Positions 18,609 through 28,132 of a stretch of 64,000 bases of DNA are shown here, one piece after another. Below the pieces are notes generated by a model. It was not told the DNA's origin and did not search any database. It saw nothing but the letters and a program-made list of their open reading frames with translations. The stretch comes from Pontibacter vulgaris. GTDB taxonomy: Bacteria > Bacteroidota > Bacteroidia > Cytophagales > Hymenobacteraceae. Where the stretch lies: contig NZ_JAJVDH010000001.1 of NCBI RefSeq assembly GCF_022758145.1, positions 62,001 through 126,000 on the forward strand, in the 5' to 3' direction. Positions within the stretch are counted from its first letter, which is position 1. Each line of letters begins with the position of its first letter. Position numbers and translations under genes: made by a program.

Positions 18609-20435
18609 TTATTCTTTGTCGATCAGGTCAACGCTGCGCTTTACGAAAGCTGTTAAAGCAGAACCACTCAGCATGTTCTGAGAAAGTAACGCAAGGTCGA
18701 ATGCCTGGCGGGCAATACGCTCTTTGTTGTCGTCTTTTGCTTTCAGAATGCGCTGGTTTAAAGTATGGTTTGCATTGATGGTTACATTATAAGTATCCGG
18801 CATGTCGCCCATAAACATCATACCTCCACCACCGGTGCGGCTCATGTCTTTCATGCGGCGCATAAACTCTGGCAGTGTAATTACTACAGGTGCATCGTCC
18901 GGAGCAAGTGGCGCTACCTCAACAGTCATGTGCTGGTTGTTTATGGCCTGCTCGTATACTTTCTTCAGGTCTTCTTTTTCGCCGTCATTCAGTACACTTT
19001 CCTTGTTCTCGTCTTTCTCAACCAATTTATCTATTGTTTCTGAGTCAACGCGCTTCAGGGTAGTTTCCTCCAGCTTCTGCTCCAGCAAACCAATAAAGTG
19101 GCTGTCAATAAGCGAATCCAGTTTCAGCACATCGTAGCCCCGGTTAACGGCAGCCTCTACGTAAGCGTGTTGCTTATCGGCATCTGTTGTGTATAGCAGT
19201 ACCAATTGCTCGCTCTTGTTTGTCTGGTTGGCCTGTGTCTGGGCTTTATACTCTTCTAAAGTATAGAACTTGCCTTCGGTGTTCTGCAGCAATACAAAGT
19301 CTTTGGCTTTCTCATAAAACTTATCATCGCTCAGCATGCCATACTTCACAAACACGTTGATGTCGTCCCAGTTTTTCTCGAACGTTTCGCGGTCTTTACG
19401 GAAGATCTCGGCCAGTTTATCAGCTACTTTTTTGGTAATATAAGTATTGATTTTCTTAACGGCTGAATCTGCCTGCAGGAACGAACGGCTCACGTTCAGC
19501 GGAATGTCCGGCGAATCGATGATACCGTGCAGCAGCATCAGGAACTCAGGCACCACATCTTTCACCTCATCGGTAATAAACACCTGGCGTGAGTACAACT
19601 GAATCTTGTTGCGCTGCATCTCAAACTCGTTCTTGATCTTAGGGAAGTATAAAATACCTGTCAGGTTGAACGGATAATCTACATTCAGGTGGATCCAGAA
19701 CAGCGGCGCTTCCGAGAACGGGTAAAGCTCTTTGTAGAAGTTCTTATAGTCTTCGTCAGTAAGCTCAGATGGCTGTTTTGTCCAGATCGGGTTCGGGTTG
19801 TTGATGATCTCGCCCTCGAACTCTACCGGAACCGGCAGGAACTTGCAGTATTTGGTAAGTATAGTACGGATGCGGGCCGGCTCCAGGAACTCTTCAGAAT
19901 CCTGGGCTACGTTAAGTATGACATTAGAACCCCTTGTTTCTTTGTGGGCCGGGGCAATGGCAAACTCGGTGCTGCCGTCGCAGGTCCAGTGCGCAGCTTC
20001 GGTGCCCTCCTGATAAGATTTGGTAACAATCTCTACACGGTCGGCCACCATAAAGGCAGAGTAGAACCCTAAACCAAACTGACCGATTATCTGGCTCTTA
20101 TCGCCTGCAGAATCTTTGTAGCGCTCCACAAACTCGGTAGCACCCGAAAATGCGATCTGGTTAATGTATTTCTTGATCTCTTCGGCTGTCATACCAATAC
20201 CATTATCGGCAATGGTAATGGTGCGGGCATCTTTATCCACAGACACAACCACTTTCAACTCACCCAGGTCGCCTTTAAACTCACCCATAGACGACAAGCT
20301 TTTCAGCTTTTGGGTGGCATCCACGGCATTACTCACCAGCTCACGCAGGAAAATCTCGTGATCAGAGTAAAGAAACTTCTTGATGATCGGGAAAATGTTT
20401 TCGGTGTGAATCGAAATGTTACCTCTTTCTTCCAT
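18609..20435 (-). CDS. htpG: Molecular chaperone HtpG (Hsp90)
   Basis: ATP-dependent cytosolic chaperone of 608 residues. The GHKL ATPase domain shows FLRELVSNAVDATQKL (Glu and Asn of the nucleotide site), ITIADNGIGMTAEEI, and GQFGLGFYSAFMVADRVEI. The middle domain includes LNVSRSFLQAD, with the conserved Arg that contacts the ATP gamma-phosphate. A helical C-terminal dimerisation domain completes it, ending without the eukaryotic MEEVD. Length is normal. The 254-base upstream gap shows no clear TAnnTTTG box and no CIRCE-like repeat, so heat-shock control is not evident from sequence. Confidence 0.97.
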   Translation of the reverse strand: MEERGNISIHTENIFPIIKKFLYSDHEIFLRELVSNAVDATQKLKSLSSMGEFKGDLGELKVVVSVDKDARTITIADNGIGMTAEEIKKYINQIAFSGATEFVERYKDSAGDKSQIIGQFGLGFYSAFMVADRVEIVTKSYQEGTEAAHWTCDGSTEFAIAPAHKETRGSNVILNVAQDSEEFLEPARIRTILTKYCKFLPVPVEFEGEIINNPNPIWTKQPSELTDEDYKNFYKELYPFSEAPLFWIHLNVDYPFNLTGILYFPKIKNEFEMQRNKIQLYSRQVFITDEVKDVVPEFLMLLHGIIDSPDIPLNVSRSFLQADSAVKKINTYITKKVADKLAEIFRKDRETFEKNWDDINVFVKYGMLSDDKFYEKAKDFVLLQNTEGKFYTLEEYKAQTQANQTNKSEQLVLLYTTDADKQHAYVEAAVNRGYDVLKLDSLIDSHFIGLLEQKLEETTLKRVDSETIDKLVEKDENKESVLNDGEKEDLKKVYEQAINNQHMTVEVAPLAPDDAPVVITLPEFMRRMKDMSRTGGGGMMFMGDMPDTYNVTINANHTLNQRILKAKDDNKERIARQAFDLALLSQNMLSGSALTAFVKRSVDLIDKE

Positions 20436-20662
20436 GTTTTTATCTTATAAGTAAGTTTTTATCAGGTGGAATTTGCTTCAGCTACTGCTTTTCAAATCTT
20501 GTTCCATTGCCTGGCAAGTATAGATTTTCTGCCATCCTGTCACAAAACCAACCCAACACCTAAGCTTTAGCCGTATTCTGACTTGCATTTTGGCACAGAA
20601 TATTACTGTTTAACAGCCATCTTAAAAATTTAAGCGTAAATGCAACATTGGTGAATTAATGC

Positions 20663-20670
20663 TATATTTG
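20663..20670 (+). promoter_or_regulatory. Probable -7 element (TATATTTG) of the His-rich protein/TonB receptor unit
   Basis: A perfect TAnnTTTG box lies 20 bases before the TTG start of the His-rich gene. No TTTG is found at the right distance upstream (the nearest TTG at 20648-20650 is only 12 bases away), so the promoter may need an activator or may be weak. Confidence 0.42.
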
Positions 20671-20689
20671 TTTACGTTCCATTATAACA

Positions 20690-21013
20690 TTGCGCCGGTT
20701 TACGCCATATATCGCCCTGCTTCTGCTCCTGCTCTTCTGTAGAGTGATGGTACCGGATGCGCTTTGGCTCGAACTGCACCCACATACCCATACTGCACAC
20801 CCGGACCATACTGATACCAAGCAGGCCCAGCTGGGAATGAAGCACAAACACTGCCCTGTAGAGGATTTGTTTGGCGCACCTTATCAGCCTGTTCATACTT
20901 CTGTAGCTTTTGCAGAGGCATTACATTTTACTACTTATACTTCCTTTCTTATACTTAACTGGCAAGGCACCCCGCCACTTTATGCACAGTTGCGCGCGCC
21001 TCCTGTAGCCTGA
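20690..21013 (+). CDS. Small His-rich exported protein next to a TonB receptor
   Basis: A 107-residue protein with a hydrophobic N-terminal segment (about residues 7-20) that looks like a signal peptide or anchor. It is followed by a short metal-binding-like stretch in which His alternates with polar residues (about residues 30-55, with His at roughly every second position, then MKHKHC). The start is TTG; no ATG is available upstream in frame. Such small His-rich proteins occur before metal-related TonB receptors in Bacteroidota. Together with the receptor gene 123 bases downstream, this suggests handling of zinc, copper or nickel in the periplasm. This is inference from composition and context; no named family was recognised. 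Confidence 0.6.
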   Translation: MRRFTPYIALLLLLLFCRVMVPDALWLELHPHTHTAHPDHTDTKQAQLGMKHKHCPVEDLFGAPYQPVHTSVAFAEALHFTTYTSFLILNWQGTPPLYAQLRAPPVA

Positions 21014-21136
21014 TATCTGACTGGCAGCTATACTTACCAGCTGGCCTTAATTTATTTTCAGGATAAAGCTATACCCTATTTACGTGCTGTTTTATAGACA
21101 CTAATTGGGTATTAGCCTCACTTTTTAATTTAGCAC

Positions 21137-23509
21137 GTGTTGATAAAGAAATATATCGGAAGGCTTTTATCGCTTTTAATAGTGCTGGCTTATACGTTGC
21201 CGGCAACAGCACAAGAGCAGCCCAGTAATTCTGACAACGGAACCGAACAGGATTGCGGCCTTACCTTATCGGGCAAAACAATAGACCACGACACCCGCGA
21301 GCCTTTAATAGGGGCAACTATTTACATAAAGGAGCTTGACAGGGCCACCGCATCCGATGAGTATGGCAATTACCATTTCCACCACCTGTGCCAGGGCACC
21401 TATACATTGAAAGTAACTTACATCGGGTACGAACAGGAAAGCTATACTTTCCGGATCACTAATTCCTCGGTGCGCGACCTGCAACTGCACACAGATGCCA
21501 AACAACTGAAAGCGGTAGAGATTATCGGAAGCCATGTAAAAACCCAGGCACAATCTTCAGAAACTATAAATGGCCGCGATCTGGACAAAACCCGTGGCTT
21601 ATCTTTCAGCGAATCGCTTAAAACTATAGCCGGCGTAACAACTTTGCAAACAGGGCCTACCATTTCGAAGCCTGTTATACATGGTTTGCACAGCAGCCGT
21701 ATTCTGCTTCTGAACAACGGTGTACGGCAGGAAGGCCAGCAATGGGGCTCGGAACACGCCCCGGAGATTGACCCGTTTGTAACAACAGAAATGCACATTG
21801 TAAAAGGCGCAGCCGGGGTACGCTACGGAGCCGATGCCGTTGGCGGAGTTGTTATTGTAGACCCAAGGCCATTACGTGATTCGATAGGAATAGGAGCTGA
21901 GCTGAATTTGCTGGGCAGCACCAACAACCGGCAGGAGGGTATTTCTGCTATGATAGACGGAAACTCAGCCAAACTACCGCCTCTGAGCTGGCGCCTGCAG
22001 GGTACTTTCAAAAAAGCAGGTAACGCCAAAGCCCCTGATTATTACCTGAACAACACCGGCTTTGAAGAGCGTAACTTTTCGGCTGCACTGGGCTATACTA
22101 AACAGAACTATGGCGCTGAGCTATTTTTCAGCCAGTTTCATACAGAGTTAGGCATACTTAGAGAATCGCATATCGGCAATCTGACAGATCTTAATAACGC
22201 CATTGCACGCGGCAGACCGGAAAATGCAGATACGGCAGATTTTACCTATACTATAGGCAGGCCATACCAGGACGTTACCCATAACCTGTTTAAGGCCAAA
22301 GCTTTTGCCAACACCGGCGAGATAGGTAAGCTGGAGTTTATTTACGGTTTACAGCAGAACACACGCAAAGAATTTGATGTACACGGCGGCGACACTAACC
22401 CTGCTCTACAGCTAAACCTGACCACACATACCACCGAGGCTGTTTGGGAACACAAGCCTATCGGCAATTTCTCCGGATCGGTTGGGGCCAGCACTGTATA
22501 CAAACATAACACGTATGAGTACGACGATTTTTTGCCTTTTTACACAAGTATAACAGCAGGCGCTTTTGCAGCCGAACATTGGCAGAGAAACAAATTACAG
22601 TTGGAAGCCGGTTTGCGCTACGATTACACCTATTTGCAGGTAAAAAAGCTGAAGAATAACGAAACGCTTATCCAGCCGGAATACACTTTTAACAATTTAT
22701 CAGGTACGCTGGGCGCTTTATACGATGTGGGTTACCACCTTACATTCGGGCTAAGTGCTACCTCCGCATGGCGAGCACCGGGAGCGAACGAACTTTTCAG
22801 CGAAGGTGTGCACCATAGTTCTGTGGCTTACGAAGTTGGTAATCCAAACCTTGATCCGGAGCAGGCTTATAATTTTGAGCTATCGGCAGAATACTATGGT
22901 AACCAACGCTTTAACGGCACGCTGAGTATTTACAACAATTACATCAGTAACTATATTTACGCGGCGCCGTTACCAAACCCTGTGTTAACTTTAAAAGGAG
23001 CTTTTCCGGCGTATGCTTATAAACAGGCAGATGCTTCGTTCCGGGGCGTAGACCTTACGTTTGATTTTAAGCTCTTGTCACAACTAACCTGGGTATCTAA
23101 ATCATCTATAGTCCGGGCGCGTAACCTTGATACTGATGATCACCTGGTAAGTATACCTTCCGATAGGTTTGACAATAAACTTACCTATGAGTTTGATAAG
23201 CTTGGCAACCATAACCTGGCCGATACTTATATTGGCTTAGGCGGGTTGTACGTAGCAAAGCAGACACGCACCCCGGAAAAATCTGACCAGGATTTTGCAC
23301 CGGCGCCAGCTGCTTATTTCCTGCTGAACGCTGAGGCAGGCACCACGGTATACTTTGGCAAACAGCCTGTAGAAATAGGTATAACCGGTAATAACCTGCT
23401 TAACACAGCCTACCGCGATTACCTAAACCGGTTCCGGTATTTTGCTGATGAAATGGGACGCATTATTATGTTTAGGTTAAAAATCCCACTTAACATCATT
23501 AAGGCTTAA
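21137..23509 (+). CDS. TonB-dependent outer-membrane receptor, probable metal transporter
   Basis: A 790-residue receptor that imports a substrate across the outer membrane using TonB energy. A signal peptide (about 1-25) is followed by a carboxypeptidase-D-like domain (LSGKTIDHDTREPLIGATIY, residues about 43-130), the plug (about 135-240, with ETINGRDLDKTRGLSFSESL and the typical PVIHGLHSSRILLLNNGVRQ), and a 22-strand-type barrel ending in an aromatic-flanked strand (GRIIMFRLKIPLNII). The plug lacks a His-rich loop, but the His-rich gene before it and the lipoprotein after it suggest a zinc or other metal system. The start is GTG. Substrate is inferred, not shown. Confidence 0.9.
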   Translation: MLIKKYIGRLLSLLIVLAYTLPATAQEQPSNSDNGTEQDCGLTLSGKTIDHDTREPLIGATIYIKELDRATASDEYGNYHFHHLCQGTYTLKVTYIGYEQESYTFRITNSSVRDLQLHTDAKQLKAVEIIGSHVKTQAQSSETINGRDLDKTRGLSFSESLKTIAGVTTLQTGPTISKPVIHGLHSSRILLLNNGVRQEGQQWGSEHAPEIDPFVTTEMHIVKGAAGVRYGADAVGGVVIVDPRPLRDSIGIGAELNLLGSTNNRQEGISAMIDGNSAKLPPLSWRLQGTFKKAGNAKAPDYYLNNTGFEERNFSAALGYTKQNYGAELFFSQFHTELGILRESHIGNLTDLNNAIARGRPENADTADFTYTIGRPYQDVTHNLFKAKAFANTGEIGKLEFIYGLQQNTRKEFDVHGGDTNPALQLNLTTHTTEAVWEHKPIGNFSGSVGASTVYKHNTYEYDDFLPFYTSITAGAFAAEHWQRNKLQLEAGLRYDYTYLQVKKLKNNETLIQPEYTFNNLSGTLGALYDVGYHLTFGLSATSAWRAPGANELFSEGVHHSSVAYEVGNPNLDPEQAYNFELSAEYYGNQRFNGTLSIYNNYISNYIYAAPLPNPVLTLKGAFPAYAYKQADASFRGVDLTFDFKLLSQLTWVSKSSIVRARNLDTDDHLVSIPSDRFDNKLTYEFDKLGNHNLADTYIGLGGLYVAKQTRTPEKSDQDFAPAPAAYFLLNAEAGTTVYFGKQPVEIGITGNNLLNTAYRDYLNRFRYFADEMGRIIMFRLKIPLNIIKA

Positions 23510-23528
23510 GCTTTTAAAGCTAAAACAC

Positions 23529-23536
23529 TATATTTG
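23529..23536 (+). promoter_or_regulatory. Possible internal -7 element before the lipoprotein gene
   Basis: TATATTTG lies 27 bases before the ATG at 23564, at the right distance for a start of transcription near 23542. There is no good TTTG about 19 bases upstream, so it may be only a weak internal promoter of the same operon. Confidence 0.35.
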
Positions 23537-23563
23537 TAAAGTTGCTTTATCTAAATTAGCATT

Positions 23564-24121
23564 ATGAAAAAAATATTCAGACAGTACCTTGCCCTTTTCC
23601 TGATGGGCTCTTTCGCGATTGCCACTTCAGCCTGCGGCGATGATGATAACCCGAATCCGATTGAAGAGAACGAGCAGATCACGACTGTAGAGTTAAGCAT
23701 GGTTCCAACTAAAGGAAACAATGTAACGGCAACCTGGAAAGATACTGACGGTGCTGGCGGACAAGCCCCAACTATAACTTCTATCGTACTGAAGCCAAAT
23801 ATCACCTATACCGGCACTGTAAAACTGCTGGATGAGAGCAAAACTCCGGCTGCAGACCTGACAACAGAGATTAAAAACGAAGGCGTAGACCACGAGCTTT
23901 TCTTTAATGTAACAGGCGCCAACGTTACCATCACTAAAACTGATAAAGATACTAACGGCCGGACAATTGGCCTTGAGTTTACGGCACAAACTACAACAAC
24001 CGGCACAACGCCAGGCACTTTGCAAGTAGTTCTGAAGCACCAGCCTGGCATTAAAAACGGTAACCAGGCTACAGGCGAAACAGACATAGAAGTTACCTTC
24101 CCGATTTCTGTGCAGCTATAA
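23564..24121 (+). CDS. Lipoprotein of the 'type 1 periplasmic binding fold' type, TonB-receptor partner
   Basis: A 185-residue protein with a lipoprotein signal (FAIATSACGDDD, Cys at about 24) followed by an acidic spacer. The body is beta-rich, Thr/Asn-rich and ends in TDIEVTFPISVQL. Similar lipoproteins follow TonB receptors in many Bacteroidota and are annotated as type 1 periplasmic binding fold proteins. It probably sits at the outer membrane with the receptor upstream (54 bases away). Its specific role is unknown. It is followed by a strong terminator. Confidence 0.78.
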   Translation: MKKIFRQYLALFLMGSFAIATSACGDDDNPNPIEENEQITTVELSMVPTKGNNVTATWKDTDGAGGQAPTITSIVLKPNITYTGTVKLLDESKTPAADLTTEIKNEGVDHELFFNVTGANVTITKTDKDTNGRTIGLEFTAQTTTTGTTPGTLQVVLKHQPGIKNGNQATGETDIEVTFPISVQL

Positions 24122-24134
24122 TATTTATACTTAT

Positions 24135-24176
24135 AAAACAAGAAGAGCGACCTGCAAAGGCCGCTCTTCTTGTTTT
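24135..24176. terminator. Strong bidirectional terminator after the TonB/lipoprotein unit
   Basis: A perfect 15-bp stem (24135-24149 with 24162-24176; arm ends in GAAGAGCG) with a 12-base loop lies between converging genes. TATACTT copies flank it on both sides in the same orientation (near 24127 and 24176), as they do at several terminators of this window. Confidence 0.88.
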
Positions 24177-24191
24177 ATACTTAGCGTGTTG

Positions 24192-24833
24192 TTATAGTTT
24201 ATACTTCTGGGCCAACCCCAGCATCTGCTCTACAATTTTACCTATCCGGTTCGCTCTGGTTTCCGGGCGTTTGGCTTCTGTTACACCCAATACGGCTTCT
24301 TTGCGCTGCGTAAACGATAGTTTCTCAAACACCTCCAGAAACCCCATAGAGTCCAGGGCCTCTTTCAGATCATCGGGCACGGTTACGGTACGCGCTACTC
24401 TGTCTATACCTGGTTTATCAACTCCGAACATAGAAGGCGCTTTACGCTCCGAGGCATGCTTAAACCTCAACGCAGACCAGGTATCATCAATAGCTACCTG
24501 CCGCACGGCCTGGTAATCCAGCTCAGTTATCGTTTTCCAGCCTTCGTTGCGGGTAAGATCTGATTTTATGCCGGATGATTTTTTAGGATAAGCGACCCAC
24601 AACATGCCCTCCGGTTTAAGCACAGCCACTACCTGAGGCGCCAGCCCATCCAATTCAGTTTTAGTTTTTACGAAAAGCAGCACAGCATCAAACGCACCCG
24701 TTGCAGGCGCCACACTGGCAGCAGTAAAAGTATAGCCCTCATCCAAGAATTGCTGCGCAACCTCCTGGGGTGCATTAATTAAAAGTAAAGTATAATCTGG
24801 CTTTAACTGCAGTTTCTTTCCGATTTCCGGCAT
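24192..24833 (-). CDS. DUF3052-like/YdeI (OmdA)-type protein
   Basis: A 213-residue soluble protein. The N-terminal half (KPDYTLLLINAPQEV, then GMLWVAYPKKSSGIKSDLTRN) resembles DUF3052-type domains. The C-terminal 70 residues (DDLKEALDSMGFLEVFEKLSFTQRKEAVLGV, then EAKRPETRANRIGKIVEQM) match the YdeI/OmpD-associated family, sometimes linked with bacteriocin protection. The function is not established. It is a single gene, converging with the lipoprotein gene. Confidence 0.78.
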   Translation of the reverse strand: MPEIGKKLQLKPDYTLLLINAPQEVAQQFLDEGYTFTAASVAPATGAFDAVLLFVKTKTELDGLAPQVVAVLKPEGMLWVAYPKKSSGIKSDLTRNEGWKTITELDYQAVRQVAIDDTWSALRFKHASERKAPSMFGVDKPGIDRVARTVTVPDDLKEALDSMGFLEVFEKLSFTQRKEAVLGVTEAKRPETRANRIGKIVEQMLGLAQKYKL

Positions 24834-25054
24834 AGGTTTTAAAATATAAAGTGCGAGTACAACCCCTAAAGTATCATAATTAGCAGAAAGGTCAAACGGC
24901 AGCTATACTTCAATTGCGTTGGCTACACAGTTTAAACCAGGCAGCAGGCACTCTTCTAAAGTATAATCCCGGAATATTTTTTATTCAATATAGCACAGGC
25001 ACTTGTGTTATCAGCGCAAAAAGATAAATTTAAAGTATAGATACAGAACTATAT

Positions 25055-26296
25055 ATGCCGAAAATCACAACCTCGCCTCAGAAACATTATCTGTTTAATG
25101 CCTCCGTTATAGTGGCCGCCCTCGGCTACTTCGTGGATATCTACGACCTGGTGTTGTTTAGCATCGTGCGCATACCCAGTTTGCAAGCGTTGGGTGTTGC
25201 CAGCCAGGCCGATCTATTAGAGCAGGGCGTGCTGCTTCTTAACATGCAGATGGCCGGGATGCTGGTAGGTGGTGTGGCCTGGGGTATGCTGGGCGATAAA
25301 CGCGGAAGGCTGTCGGTTTTGTTCGGTTCTATCTTTTTATACTCTGTGGCCAACATCCTGAATGGGTTTGTAACTACAATTCCGATGTATGCGGCCCTCC
25401 GTTTTATAGCAGGCGTAGGCCTGGCCGGCGAATTAGGCGCTGGCATTACGCTGGTATCTGAAGTATTACCAAAAGAGAAGCGCGGTTACGGCACCATGGT
25501 AGTGGCAACTATAGGCATTTCAGGGGCTATACTGGCAGGTTTTGTAGGCGAATATGCTGGCTGGCGCACGGCTTATTTTATTGGGGGTGGCCTGGGTTTG
25601 TTGCTGCTTTTCTTAAGGATTGGTGTTTTTGAATCGGGAATGTTTAATAACCTGAAAGGCACCGGCGTTACACGTGGAAATTTCCTGAGTTTATTTACCA
25701 ATGCAGCCCGGTTCAAAAAATACATCAAATGCATCCTGATCGGAATTCCGATATGGTTTGTGGTGGGCATACTGATAACTTTCTCACCCGAGTTTGGCAA
25801 AGCCCTGGGTATAACAGCACCTGTATCGGCTGCAAAAGCAATTTCGTTCTGTTACCTGGGGCTTACCTTCGGTGATTTTGCCAGTGGTTACCTAAGCCAG
25901 CGTTTCAGGAGCCGCCGCTATATTGTACTTGCATTTTTATTGCTCGCAGCCTTAGCTATTGCTGCTTATCTGCTGGGCCGAGGTTTTAGTTTAAGCACTT
26001 TTTATACATTGTGTGTGGCACTTGGCTTTGCCGGTGGTTACTGGGCGGTGTTTGTTACTATTGCTGCCGAGCAGTTTGGAACGAACATCAGGGCTACAGT
26101 TACTACTACTGTTCCTAATTTTGTGCGTGGTGCAGTGGTGCTACTTACGCTTGCTTTCAGTGCTTTAAAAGACTCTGTAGGTTTAGTGCCAGGGGCTATA
26201 CTATTAGGTATTGTATGCCTTATACTTGCTGTCGCTTCTATTCTTACGCTGGAAGAAACCTATGCCAAAGACCTCGATTACATGGAGCCAATCTAG
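25055..26296 (+). CDS. MFS transporter
   Basis: A 413-residue protein with 12 predicted transmembrane segments. It carries motif A of the major facilitator superfamily (GMLGDKRGRLSVLFGS, about residue 77), a basic counterpart in the second half (LSQRFRSRRY), and the aspartate-containing first helix (YFVDIYDLVLF) typical of the metabolite:H+ and aromatic-acid type subfamilies. The substrate cannot be read from the sequence. It has no obvious operon partner; the 221-base upstream gap holds an AAAGTATAG copy but no clear promoter. Confidence 0.88.
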   Translation: MPKITTSPQKHYLFNASVIVAALGYFVDIYDLVLFSIVRIPSLQALGVASQADLLEQGVLLLNMQMAGMLVGGVAWGMLGDKRGRLSVLFGSIFLYSVANILNGFVTTIPMYAALRFIAGVGLAGELGAGITLVSEVLPKEKRGYGTMVVATIGISGAILAGFVGEYAGWRTAYFIGGGLGLLLLFLRIGVFESGMFNNLKGTGVTRGNFLSLFTNAARFKKYIKCILIGIPIWFVVGILITFSPEFGKALGITAPVSAAKAISFCYLGLTFGDFASGYLSQRFRSRRYIVLAFLLLAALAIAAYLLGRGFSLSTFYTLCVALGFAGGYWAVFVTIAAEQFGTNIRATVTTTVPNFVRGAVVLLTLAFSALKDSVGLVPGAILLGIVCLILAVASILTLEETYAKDLDYMEPI

Positions 26297-26461
26297 CATT
26301 TTAATATATAGGAAAATTTATATCTATCGTCCTAAATAGCACCCATATAAGATTAAAAACAAAGTATATAAATATTCATATAATCACAAACTTAAACATC
26401 AACTTAATATTCTAACAGCCAGTATAAAGCAGTATATGCAACTTTAAAATTATACAGGCTT

Positions 26462-27004
26462 ATGAAAATAAACTTTACTCAAAAAATTAATTTACGCTTA
26501 CCCGCTCTTCTTTTAATGTTATTTTTGGCAGCATGCTCAGCGCGTATGGATGTTGAGCCGCAAGCCAGTGCTACAGACGAAACAAAAGAGCAAACAGCTG
26601 TTACGGTAATGGCGTCGCAGACCCAAACCCAAACCGAAGAAGCGTATTTTGACCTGATTGCCGAAACAACCGACTGCCTGGGCGAGAACCTATGGATAGG
26701 CGGTAAAGTAGAAACTGTCGTACAGGCAGAAAGCAATACAGGAGACTCTCCAGACCAGAAAGTATACCAGGTAAAAGATCTTACTGCCACCGGCTTAAGC
26801 ACCAATAAAACGTATACTTTACAGAACAGTGCAGGCACACTAAATGCCGTAAGCGATGCAGATGGCAATATCTATGTGCAGTTAGGCGAAGGCCAATTGC
26901 AGCTTATGCCTACCTCAGGCTCCAAACCGGTGGTAATGGCTTTTCAGCCATGGGCCGATACTGAACAAACCGAAGGCATGGCAGGTAAATGGCGTTGCCA
27001 GTAA
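26462..27004 (+). CDS. Predicted lipoprotein, unknown function
   Basis: A 180-residue protein with a lipoprotein signal (LFLAACSARMDVEP, Cys at about 22), a Thr/Gln-rich linker and then a beta-rich domain with CLGENLWIGGKVE and TYTLQNSAGTLNAVSDADG. The two later Cys residues (in TTDCLG and near the C-terminus, KWRCQ) could form a disulphide. I recognise no family. It is single and ends at a strong terminator. Confidence 0.65.
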   Translation: MKINFTQKINLRLPALLLMLFLAACSARMDVEPQASATDETKEQTAVTVMASQTQTQTEEAYFDLIAETTDCLGENLWIGGKVETVVQAESNTGDSPDQKVYQVKDLTATGLSTNKTYTLQNSAGTLNAVSDADGNIYVQLGEGQLQLMPTSGSKPVVMAFQPWADTEQTEGMAGKWRCQ

Positions 27005-27022
27005 CACTAACCGTTTAAACTT

Positions 27023-27063
27023 AAAAGAGCCGCCTGCATACCAGTTATGCAGGCGGCTCTTTT
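27023..27063. terminator. Very strong bidirectional terminator
   Basis: A perfect 18-bp GC-rich stem (arm AAAAGAGCCGCCTGCATA, loop CCAGT) lies between two converging genes; its right side runs into TTTTATACTT. Confidence 0.92.
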
Positions 27064-27084
27064 TATACTTTATATTTTCTCCAA

Positions 27085-27585
27085 TTACATTCCGCTGTCT
27101 TCTGTACTACCTTCCCCTTCAAAACCCAATGCTTCCATACGCTTATTAGAGTCTTCCATGGCTTTTTGCAGTTCCGGGTTGGCCTCTATGCGTTTGGCTA
27201 TGTTCATATCAAACATAATTTCCATCATTGATTTTATGTAAGGCTTTTTTTCTGAACGAACCTTCAGGTCTTCTTTATCCTGCTCCGACATACCTTTAAC
27301 CCAGCTCTCCAGCTCAGGCTTCAGTTTTGCCATATCGGCGATAAACGCATCGGTTGTTTTATTTATCATGGCAATGGTTTTGGCATCATCTTTCTGAGCA
27401 AAGGCTGCTTTCAGGTTGTTGGCATAAACCGTCATGATCTTATCATACTTTTCCTCAGTTGGATGTGTGCCCACAACAGCGCCGGATGTGGCCACCAATG
27501 GAACATCTGCTGCAATGGCAGTTTGCTGTTGTAGCCCTAAGCCCATCCCGGCACTCAGGATACTTATGATAAAGAATTTTTTCAT
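27085..27585 (-). CDS. Small secreted helical protein, unknown function
   Basis: A 166-residue protein with a signal peptide (about 1-25, ending TAIAAD). The mature part is mostly helical and Lys/Met/Glu-rich (KIMTVYANNLKAAFAQKDD, ESWVKGMSEQDKEDL, EIMFDMNIAKRIEANPELQ). It probably acts in the periplasm or is secreted. I recognise no family. Confidence 0.62.
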   Translation of the reverse strand: MKKFFIISILSAGMGLGLQQQTAIAADVPLVATSGAVVGTHPTEEKYDKIMTVYANNLKAAFAQKDDAKTIAMINKTTDAFIADMAKLKPELESWVKGMSEQDKEDLKVRSEKKPYIKSMMEIMFDMNIAKRIEANPELQKAMEDSNKRMEALGFEGEGSTEDSGM

Positions 27586-27738
27586 GGCAATTAATTGTTA
27601 TGAAATAGTTATACGGCAGGCGGCAGTTTAAGTACCAGAACGCCAATAAATGTAAGTATAAGCCCCGTTATGCAAAGCACATTGCATAATTTACCCAGCA
27701 AGTAAATACTAAGTAGTACCTAATTCGTAATTTTGAAT

Positions 27739-28074
27739 ATGATTTTATACAATGTAACTGTAAGTGTAGAAAACACAGTGGCCGACGAATGGCTGCAGTG
27801 GATGAAGGAAGTACACATTCCTGAAGTAATGGGCACCGGCTTTTTCCTGAGCAACCAGATTTGCCGCTTAATGACCGAAGTGGAAAACGGAGGTACAACG
27901 TATGCCGTGCAGTATTTCTGCCGCAATATAGATGACCTGGAAGAGTACCAGCGCGATCACGCTCCGGCTTTACAGGAAAAAACAGCTAATCGCTATGGAG
28001 AAAAAGCACTTGCCTTCCGATCGGTGCTTGAAATAGTGGCAACAGATGTAGAGCGAACCGGAAACGCAGAATAA
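27739..28074 (+). CDS. DUF4286 family protein
   Basis: A small soluble protein (111 residues from this start) that begins MILYNVTVSVENTVADEWLQ and has HIPEVMGTGFF and YRDHAPALQEKTANRYG-like segments typical of DUF4286, a Bacteroidota family with a ferredoxin-like fold and unknown role. I choose the ATG at 27739 rather than the in-frame TTG at 27733 because homologues start with M-I-x-N-V and TTG is rarer. It shares a terminator with the GNAT gene that converges on it. Confidence 0.82.
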   Translation: MILYNVTVSVENTVADEWLQWMKEVHIPEVMGTGFFLSNQICRLMTEVENGGTTYAVQYFCRNIDDLEEYQRDHAPALQEKTANRYGEKALAFRSVLEIVATDVERTGNAE

Positions 28075-28078
28075 TAAA

Positions 28079-28112
28079 AAAGGCAGTTGCAACAAAAAAT
28101 GCAACTGCCTTT
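28079..28112. terminator. Bidirectional terminator between the DUF4286 and GNAT genes
   Basis: A 13-bp perfect stem (28079-28091 with 28100-28112; arm AAAGGCAGTTGCA) with an 8-base A-rich loop. It is followed by an inverted pair of the window's heptamer (TATACTT 28113-28119 and AAGTATA 28123-28129). Confidence 0.88.
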
Positions 28113-28132
28113 TATACTTTAAAAGTATAAGC

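Noticed and set aside
27728..27735. TAATTTTG box right before the DUF4286 ATG, implying a leaderless transcript
   Set aside because: There is no TTTG at a suitable distance upstream, so the match may be chance; not listed as promoter.
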